DNA from: Pempheris klunzingeri | Lineage: Eukaryota; Chordata; Actinopteri; Acropomatiformes; Pempheridae | NCBI RefSeq assembly: GCF_042242105.1 | Contig: NC_092019.1 | Coordinates: 11,838,328 to 11,902,327 of the forward strand | Length of the DNA stretch: 64,000 nt | Reading direction: 5' to 3' | Shown here: one piece after another, positions 57,244-64,000 of the stretch | How the letters are laid out: every line of letters starts with the position of its first letter | Numbering within the stretch: the first letter of the stretch is position 1 | Translations under genes and position numbers: made by a program | The notes under the pieces: model-generated | Told to the model about the DNA's origin: nothing | Seen by the model: the letters and a program-made list of their open reading frames with translations, nothing else | Database searches by the model: none

Positions 57244-60200
57244 TGTAAGGGAGAGAGAGAGAGAGAGAGAGAGGGGGAGAGAGAGAGAAATAGCAGATGC
57301 TCTCTCTGGTCTGTAGACATGCTCCGATGCTGCTGCCATCTGGTTGGCTGAATGGAGCTGAAGGCGGGATGGTGGTGGCTGTGAAATCATTGGCTGATGG
57401 GAAGGCTCAAGGCTTTAAATTCACTTAAGATGGAGAGAGAGAGAGAGAGAGGTACCAGGGTAGTTACAGAAAGGAGGAGGGGTGGGTCAAAAACAGAAGG
57501 GTGTTATGGCTTTGTCCACTCAAAAGGGCAGATGGAGAGAGCACTGGGAGAGTTCAGAGGGGCAGTCATGCATTGACAGGAGACGGATGGGGAGATGAAA
57601 AACTAAAGGGAAATCCAAGAGAGAGGCTAAGAGAGTTTAAAACTGTTTGAACAAGTTATAAGTTGCACTTTATTCATGTTGGCAAGCAGTCCTAAAAATG
57701 TTCTTGTGCCCTTTAATGCATTGGAAGTATTGAATAATTTACCACTTGACAAAAAAAGACAGACTGGTCAGTTGGTAGCCTCCCCTCCACTCAGAGTCAG
57801 CATGTTCTTAGTCAATACTGGGTGTGACTGCAGCTGTAACTATTCAGCTCCTGGAAATCCACTGATGTGTGCCATTCTTTTGATAAAACCTGGCGTTTTT
57901 CACGTGCACTGTTAAGAACTAAAAACCACAACTTACTGCTCACCCACGCACAATCAGGGCTTCCCTCGATGGAAAATAAAAAAGCAGGAAGGTTTCTTGT
58001 GCAGCCAAACTCTTATTTCCATAAAATGCTTCAGAGATCATACGGACTGCAGAACTCCATCATACTTACTGACCGCTGCTCTGCTGTTGTTCTGTATACA
58101 ATACTATAAAACACGACTGAAAGATAATTCCTGCTTATTACAATTTGGAACTGATTTTCAAAGGTTTGACCGTAGTTTTTATGTGCTATGATCTTACCAA
58201 AGTGATTCCTGAGATGTGGGTGTCTTAATGATATAGCCTTTATTTTTGCACTTAAATGACGTTTGGGTCGCTGCATGACATCGAGATACCCCAAGTTTTA
58301 GTCTCTAATACGGGTCCAAAATAACCCAGATGATATCATCAGGCAGTGTTTCCCCTACCATTATATTAGGGGCTTAATTAATATAATTCTGCAAATATCA
58401 GTTACTATATTTGCAGGTCAAGACAAACATCCGCAATAGGCTGCAAGGAGACCATCTTGGAGCCTGCATGCGGATCTCGATAAATGGGCCAGACGTTTCT
58501 GACGTCTCTGTAAATCTTCTTCCAGAAGCCCAGAAAGATTCACTGCAGTGACAAAAGCTGCACACTTTGTGGATAATTGTCATAAAAAGAAATGTTCCGA
58601 TATTTAGTTCAATGTACAGCCAAATAATTGTTCATTTGTTATATTGACTGCTGTCATTAAAAGAAACACATCAACACCGTGATCCTGTGCACTGAGGGAT
58701 TATTACCAACAAGCTCACTCTGGATTTCACCTCCATATAAAGTGGGAGATAATCTACCTACACTGTTAATTTATCTTTTACAGCGAAAACCAGGCGATTC
58801 CATCACCAGCATACCTGCACACACGTCGCAGAGAGCTACTGTACAGAAATGAGACTGAGGCAAAGAGAGAGGGTGTGTTGGGCATAGCAGTGGTGACTGG
58901 TGCTCTTTAGGAGAGGTTATCTTTGGTCACACAGGCCTGCCTGTCTGCCTCCATCACATCAAACCACACACACCCTGCCTGTGGAGCTCAGCCACAGAGG
59001 GCTGGGAGACACTGTCATCCTTTTTACCCCCACCTCTCATCCCTGTTTCTTTTTCTTTTTTTTTTTTTTTACATATTTCAAAAAGATAGCGACAGTTCAT
59101 AGACGTTCCTTAATCTTGTTTTCTCTTATGCTCTCTCCTCACCTCCTTTTTCTGCTTTCGTTCCCTCGCTGCCCTTCATGCCAGTCGTTGTTTATCTAGG
59201 ACTTATTAGTAATGCTGTGCTCTCCCTCTCCGCTTCCCTCCTTTGTACTACTTTTATTGTATCTTCTGCTTTCAAACCCTCTCTCCAGTTTTGTCTCACC
59301 TCAGATCAATCTGTCTGCTCCGTCTCATCTCCCTGCTGCCAGTTTCTAATTTCCTTTCTTGCCTTTGCATGCAGGTTTCATGTACTCTTTCTTTATTTTA
59401 TTCTCACGTTCCGTGTTTCATTCCCTGACAGTTTCTCTTCCTTTGTTGCTATTACTCTTCATTTTTACGTTGTGGCATTAAAAACCAACAGGCCTCAGTT
59501 GCTTCTCTTGGACCTGTGAGGTAGTGTGTGGGCAGCTTTTTTAACATTGTGGCAGTATAGTTTTATTCCAGTGTGCTGGCAGTGAGTGAAAGGAAGGAGA
59601 TGGCTTGCTACAAGGGCCATGAGATTTCAGCTATGATGATGGAGGTACATATTATATACCTTTGCCTGCCAGGATGGTTTTGGTGAAGAAGGTAGATGAC
59701 GGTGTCCTTTTAATTGTTTCAAATGTCAGACTTGGGTGTGTTGAAATATTACAGACGGGAGAAAATCCAGTGTCAAAATAAAAGCCTTAACTGTCCTGCA
59801 TGAGACCACAGCCTTTTTTTTCAGCTTTTGTAGCATTAATTTGTATAAGATGTTGAACTTTATTTTAGTTTTAAAGGTCAGACTTTTTGATTGCATTGAC
59901 CTTTGTTCTTCTGTTGGAAAAATGTAATGGTGCACTATGATAATCCACTTTGGTACTATAGATGTTCATGTTGTTATGTTCATATCCACCCATGTAATAT
60001 AGAGACTACAACAAACTCAAGGTTTGGATTGTTCAATGCATGATGATGTCTTTGTTAATGATAGCACATTACATAGTTTTCACATTATGTGGCAAACCAT
60101 CTGAAAAAACCCTTCAAGGCTGCTCGTCTGGATAGGAATGTCAAGTTTTTGCATTCCAGTTATACCTCCTCAAGTCTTGATTTTTCTCTCGCTGAGTAGC

Positions 60201-60708
60201 AACAGAAGCAAGCTTCATCCTGATAGTGTGCTCTAATAATCAGTTTGTTTTCACTTTGCTCAGGCAGAAAAAACACATAAGATATGAAGAAAAAGACACT
60301 AACCCACTGTATGATGGCCCCACTCACAGGGGGCTGTCCAATAAAAACTAAAGCATTTTGGCTACAAGTAATAAGCATCTCAGTGGGTTTTGCTGGTTAA
60401 GACCGACCGCTTCCATAAATGTCACTGTTTTTATGTTTGTTTTCAAGTAAAGAGGAATCTGTCCTCCTCATTGTCATTCCTAAATCTTTTCTCTCTCTTT
60501 TCGTTCTGACTGAGATGTTTTAGAGTCACAAGCCTTTTCATCTCGATGAGTCAACAGCAAAGCTCTCCATGTACTTTGTCATTTCCTTGGCCTTGGTTGT
60601 GCACAGTGTATATTTACGGCTACGTACTCATTATTCTCTCTGTTTGTTCTCTCTTAGGCCCTCGCGTCTCACCGAGCCTACCTCTTGACTGCACGCATTC
60701 CCGCCAAG
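35939..60708 (+). CDS. carmil1: CARMIL family capping-protein regulator, N-terminal three exons (partial)
   Basis: Exons 35939-35978, 40185-40282 and 60658-60708 encode the first 63 residues: start MSEEVSEVPKEL, middle GRKVKLSLRRRVKLEIKGDK, end ASHRAYLLTARIPAK. This is the opening strand region of the PH-like domain of CARMIL proteins and is closest to CARMIL1 among the three paralogues as I recall them. CARMIL1 binds membranes through this domain, dimerises, and carries a leucine-rich repeat core. Its C-terminal motif (all beyond this window) strips capping protein from actin barbed ends, supporting lamellipodia and cell migration. The gene runs off the right edge: the next expected exon, encoding the rest of the PH-like domain, was not found before 64000. 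Paralogue choice rests on 63 residues and is less sure than family membership. Confidence 0.85.
37824..37859. repeat. GT microsatellite
   Basis: 18 uninterrupted GT units. Confidence 0.93.
38733..38756. repeat. CA microsatellite
   Basis: 12 uninterrupted CA units. Confidence 0.9.
38930..39180 (+). repeat. AGGGCTGCAAC-family relic (copy 3)
   Basis: Has the family phrases gattattttcattattgatt, cttgttttgtccaacagt, caaaaccc and gaagctggaaccaacaaat in the usual order, with an A run near 39079-39092. Confidence 0.5.
39345..39530 (+). repeat. TTAGCATG-rich dispersed repeat (copy A)
   Basis: Built of recurring ttagcatgct and gctagcat motifs in the order shared with 45225-45425 (caaatgttagca, then gtaaacatggtaaaacc against ggtaaacattatacc). 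A repeat of this type is common in fish genomes. Confidence 0.55.
40185..40282 (+). CDS. carmil1: carmil1 coding exon 2
   Basis: Pyrimidine-rich acceptor ending gtgtgcag and donor gtgagt frame a 98-bp exon. The split Glu codon opens ESVRDAVGRKVKL; the exon ends in phase 0 after TENRVL. Confidence 0.9.
43708..43755. repeat. ATT/ATC trinucleotide microsatellite
   Basis: Interrupted cattattatt units over about 48 bp. It is followed by the repeat-like tail listed next. Confidence 0.85.
43770..43842 (+). repeat. Possible LINE 3' end
   Basis: The phrase aatttccccctggagatta followed by ttaaagggattctga resembles the 3' tail of common fish retroposons. Only the tail is visible. Confidence 0.3.
45225..45425 (+). 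repeat. TTAGCATG-rich dispersed repeat (copy B)
   Basis: Shares order and motifs with 39345-39530 (caaatgttagca, ggtaaacattataccttg, agcattgtcac) and ends gcaccgctgtgccta, a typical end of this family. Confidence 0.55.
48405..48600 (+). repeat. AGGGCTGCAAC-family relic (copy 4, right end)
   Basis: Ends with ggttgcagccctg, the inverted terminal sequence, and holds ccaaaacacaaagatattca and aaatcctcacattttagga. It lies 160 bp before the candidate cassette exon. Confidence 0.5.
48761..48814 (+). CDS. carmil1: Candidate in-frame cassette exon of carmil1
   Basis: A 54-bp stretch lies between a good acceptor (cttccacacttgcag) and a good donor (gtgaga). It would fit phase 0 on both sides, so adding it between exons 2 and 3 keeps the frame open. 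It would insert 18 residues (QAVGNVTNSTSEKSQLAL) into the PH-like domain just before the third exon. It is richer in GC than the surrounding intron. I do not recognise the peptide from other CARMIL proteins; it may equally be a chance pseudo-exon. Confidence 0.35.
49309..49347. repeat. GT microsatellite
   Basis: About 19 uninterrupted GT units. Confidence 0.92.
55795..56160. repeat. Dispersed fish repeat with CTAAGCTAAGCTAACC motif
   Basis: Two oppositely oriented halves are visible: tggttagcttcgttcagcat and cataaagactgg on the left, and atgctaaactaagctaagct then aaccatctcctgcc on the right. The left half thus roughly mirrors the right. A repeat of this form is widespread in teleosts; class uncertain. 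Confidence 0.5.
56887..56915. repeat. CA microsatellite
   Basis: About 14 uninterrupted CA units. Confidence 0.9.
57180..57288. repeat. Compound GT/GA microsatellite
   Basis: About 30 GT units (57180-57240) are followed after a short break by a GA tract (57251-57288). A further GA run lies at 57432-57451. Frames across it are artefacts. Confidence 0.95.
60658..60708 (+). CDS. carmil1: carmil1 coding exon 3
   Basis: A 51-bp phase 0-0 exon after tctcttag and before gtaaga. It encodes ALASHRAYLLTARIPAK, strongly like the same stretch of CARMIL1. Confidence 0.9.
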
Positions 60709-63700
60709 GTAAGACCAGCAGCTCAATGGAATGCAACATTTTCTCGAGGAACTAAAATTAATACTAGCATGCCGTGCGAAAAAAGCAAATATTTTAAAAT
60801 ACTTCTAATGCTGAACGTAAATTCATCCCGAATTACAATGTCAGTAAATGCTTCAGAATGGAATCTCCCTGCAACCCCAACACAACCTTTGACCGACACA
60901 ACAGTTGTATTGAATAAATGCCATGAATTCGGCTCCTTCTGTCAGTGTCATACAAATACTTAAACCGTAAAACCAGTTTTCTAATGTTACAGGCTTAGTG
61001 TTTTTTCTCCAAAGGGGCCATTATTTAACCTTTAAAACTTGATCTGATTATTTAAATATGTGGTTGTCACACTATAACTGTGGCAGAATATGATCCACAT
61101 ATTGGTTTGGTGTTACGAGGTTTCACTGATTAGCAACAATGTGCATTAAAGCTAAAGTAGTAGCTGTGTATGTGTCTGGTTATATTGCAAATGTACAGCT
61201 GGTAGAACATGCCTGTTGTTTTTTTTTTGTTTTTAAACATGGAACAGCGCTGCCATAGTGCAGCTGCAGCGCAGATGGGAACTGTTAGCGCCATCACCAG
61301 TAATGAAACAACTGTCATCATCTTCACCAGCATCATTGTCACCACTACCACATAAAAACCAGCAGTGCAGTAATACAATGCAGATGTTTCCTAAAACTTC
61401 CAGCAGCACCAGTTCAACAACTATAACTGTCTCTACTGTCAACATCAAACTTCACATCAGACTTAAACTTCTGTATCGTGTCTCGCTGGTTGCTTCTGGC
61501 CTGCTAGCTTTTGAGACATGGAGATCCAAAATCAGTTAAAAAACTCGATAAAGACGATGAGTTCAGATACTGCATGGAGAAATAAACCCTTTGACTAATG
61601 CATCCTGAAGTGGATATAAAAATGTGCACAAAGAAATACCTGTGTCAGAGCGGTTAGTGTACAAATCACTGCCTGAAAGAGTTGCAAAGATTATCTTTGT
61701 ATTTTGAAACAGCAGTTGCCAAAACAGCCTCATTTATCATTTTGTCGCTGCACTGGTGCTTTTCATCGTATTGCATGAATGTAGCCCAGTTGTCATGGAA
61801 ATCTCAGTGATCACATTTTTTTTTCTGAGCATTTTAAGGACTTAAAATTCGATTTTCAAAGTTCATTTTTGGCCCTGGGGATGATGTTGTGTTGTCAACT
61901 TTTCTGCAAAATTTTGAAAACAATATATAGTATGTTGTGCTGTGATTGTATAAGGTAACACGCAGCAAACCAGTGTTTCAAATACAATATCTGGACTGAG
62001 GATCCTCCTGTAAGGAAAGAGTAACAGTGCACAGTATTCTCCCCAAGTCATGAGCTAATGTAACATCATATCTTGTACCAGTTCCAGGAAATATTGAACA
62101 GTTGCCCCTTAAGTTGCTGTATACTTTCCAGTCAATAGGATGCCTCAAGGGACAGTTCAGGAGATTGATTGGTTGCTTGAAAAGAGATTTATTGGTTTAC
62201 TGGGGGAAGAAGAGTCCATAAAGAACATGGCGCTGATGCTGTTTCACATAACGTCATATGTTTCCAGTGTTATGAGCTGAAGGCCCAGGATTTGTTTATT
62301 TAGCTGGCTCAGGCAGTTTTCTATGTGTGTGATCTCCTCTGACCTGAAGGGATAAGACACCTGCTCCATGAAGAACAGCCTTCCTCTCTTCAACTACATG
62401 TTTCAGTCCATCTCTTTCTGTTTTCTTCACTTCATTTTCTTGGTCTCCTTTTCTATACCTCTTTACACCTCTCTGTTGTACTTTCCTTTCCCTGCTTTGG
62501 TCGTTACTCTTCTTGCTTTCAGAGTCGTTATGGACCTTTCTGAAGCTGGATCTTGTAGGTTTGATTTTGTGGAAGTGAGAGGCTCTTGTAAGGTCTACTG
62601 TTTCCCACGTGAGGTGATGAATCATGAAGTGGGTCTGTCCGTCTGGGTCTGTTTTTTCCACAGAGGAGGCAGAATCCCTCCTCTGTTGGCTTCAGGTGGT
62701 TCTATTGCAGGACGATCACTTTCTCCTCCTGCTCTGCTTAGCCAGATAACAGCCACAGATCACCTTTCCTCCCCTCTCCGTTTTTTCCTTTAAGCCGTTT
62801 GTTTAGCTTTCTTACTCTCATCCTCCCCTTCTTTTTCAACAATCCAGATTACTTCCTTCTCTTTTTATCCCTGTCGCTTTCCCTTTATCTATCTGTTTTT
62901 CCTCCCCCACTCGCCACTGTGCCAAAGGTCAGCAGAGATAACCTCCAGTGTCGTAAATCTAATTGAATCTAATGAATTTTATCTTAAAAGTAATTAATGT
63001 TTGGTTTTCTCACAGAGAATTCTTAGTCACAATCACAGATGTTTTTAATCAGTCTGTTAAATGTCAGAAAAATTAAGAATTCCCAGAGCCACAACTAAAA
63101 GATATTCAATTTAGAATAAAGAGACACAAATGCAGTAAATCCTCACATATGATAAGTTGGAACCAGGAAAGGTTTGCAATTTTTGCTCACTTAATGTTTT
63201 AAGGGATGAATCCGTTACTGTGATTGATGGAATAATCATTTAATTGACTTATCATTTTAATACTTAATCCATCACTACCAAAATCATTCCTTTCCAACTT
63301 TGAGACTGCAGGCCCCAGATTTTTTTGTAATTGTTAAATGATATGCTTACTGCCCACTTTATTGAAACCCTACATGACTTCTTCAGGCCGTCAGTTGTGT
63401 AAGCGCTGAGTCTGTTCTACTCTCTAAGATGAAGCTTGACAACGTTAAAAAAAAAAAATAGCTGACGGTTACAGTATTTCTCATTGTATTGATTTTTTGA
63501 TGTGAAATCTATATTACAGTGAGGATGAGTCAACTGCAAATGAAGATTTGCCTCTGCTCTCTGTTCCAACACATGAGCTATTGACTTTATGTGTCTTCTG
63601 CAGATTCAGATTTCCAGTTTTCTGCTAAAATCTGTTTTTGTTGAATCAAAACTGAGCCAGTGCTGTGTGTTGAATTGTGCTTCTGGCCGTCTGAAGGTAT

Positions 63701-64000
63701 TGGAGGCTGTGTGTTTGATCTATCACATGTTAGATGCATCTCTGTCTGGAATCCCAGAGACGCATCAAAAACACTCTTGAGAATAATCAGTAGGTGGGGA
63801 TTTCGTCAGTAATGCTCATCTGAAGGGAGCTCAATGCCTTAGTATTGAACTTATTGTATTGTAGTAGCAGTAAACCTCAGTTAAACACCTTTCTATGTAT
63901 TTATCTTCCCTTGATAGTTGTTGAAATCCCCCTCTAGCTCTCACATGCACTTCTCAGTGGATTTTTCTATGTGTGTGTGTGTGTGTGTTTGTTTCTATGT
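60709..64000 (+). other. carmil1: carmil1 intron 3, partial
   Basis: Runs to the window edge. I looked for the next expected PH-domain exon and did not find it. Contains a repeat relic at 62960-63270; otherwise nothing recognised. Confidence 0.6.
62960..63270 (+). repeat. AGGGCTGCAAC-family relic (copy 5)
   Basis: Has the family phrases aatgtcagaaaaat, ccagagcc, aaaagatattcaattta, aaatcctcacat and gttggaaccaggaaa in the usual order; both termini are eroded. Confidence 0.45.

Larger units (their letters stand above)
40283..60657 (+). other. carmil1: carmil1 intron 2 (20.4 kb)
   Basis: Phase-0 intron taking up nearly a third of the window. It holds ATT, GT, CA and GA microsatellites, several dispersed repeats and one candidate cassette exon (48761-48814). 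No nested gene recognised; the longer open frames are low-complexity or lack splice and promoter support. Confidence 0.7.

Overview
The window reads as nuclear DNA of a ray-finned fish, probably a percomorph teleost (inference). The genes have vertebrate exon-intron structure with GT-AG introns. Background DNA is AT-rich and scattered with CA/GT, CT and ATT microsatellites, and several dispersed repeats look like families common in teleost genomes. I saw no bacterial, phage, CRISPR or RNA-gene signal.

Three genes lie on the + strand in the same direction. (1) tnfrsf11b (osteoprotegerin) has six coding exons from 8961 to 27524 and encodes 406 aa: signal peptide, four cysteine-rich TNF-receptor domains, two death-domain-like modules and a basic tail, with no membrane segment. 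(2) A tnfrsf6b / decoy receptor 3-like gene has five coding exons from 31832 to 34196 and encodes 298 aa: signal peptide, four cysteine-rich domains and a short, very basic C-terminal part, again with no membrane segment. (3) The 5' end of a CARMIL-family gene, closest to carmil1, has exons at 35939-35978, 40185-40282 and 60658-60708; the rest lies beyond the right edge. It has a CpG-rich promoter and a leader with several short upstream reading frames.

The two TNF-receptor genes share three intron positions with the same phases, which points to an old tandem duplication. Both products look secreted, so the locus is a two-gene cluster of soluble decoy receptors. In mammals osteoprotegerin traps RANKL and TRAIL, and DcR3 traps FasL, LIGHT and TL1A; these ligand choices are known for mammals and only inferred here.

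The rest is non-coding: about 8.8 kb of upstream DNA without a recognisable gene, a 9 kb first intron in tnfrsf11b, a 3.3 kb repeat-rich stretch between the two receptors, and a 20 kb second intron in carmil1. Notable items are a deleted hAT transposon with an 8-bp target duplication inside tnfrsf11b intron 2, a possible in-frame 54-bp cassette exon in the long carmil1 intron, five relics of one inverted-repeat-ended element, and a 47-unit CA microsatellite. All exon boundaries were set by hand from splice signals, reading frame and remembered family similarity; no database search was made.
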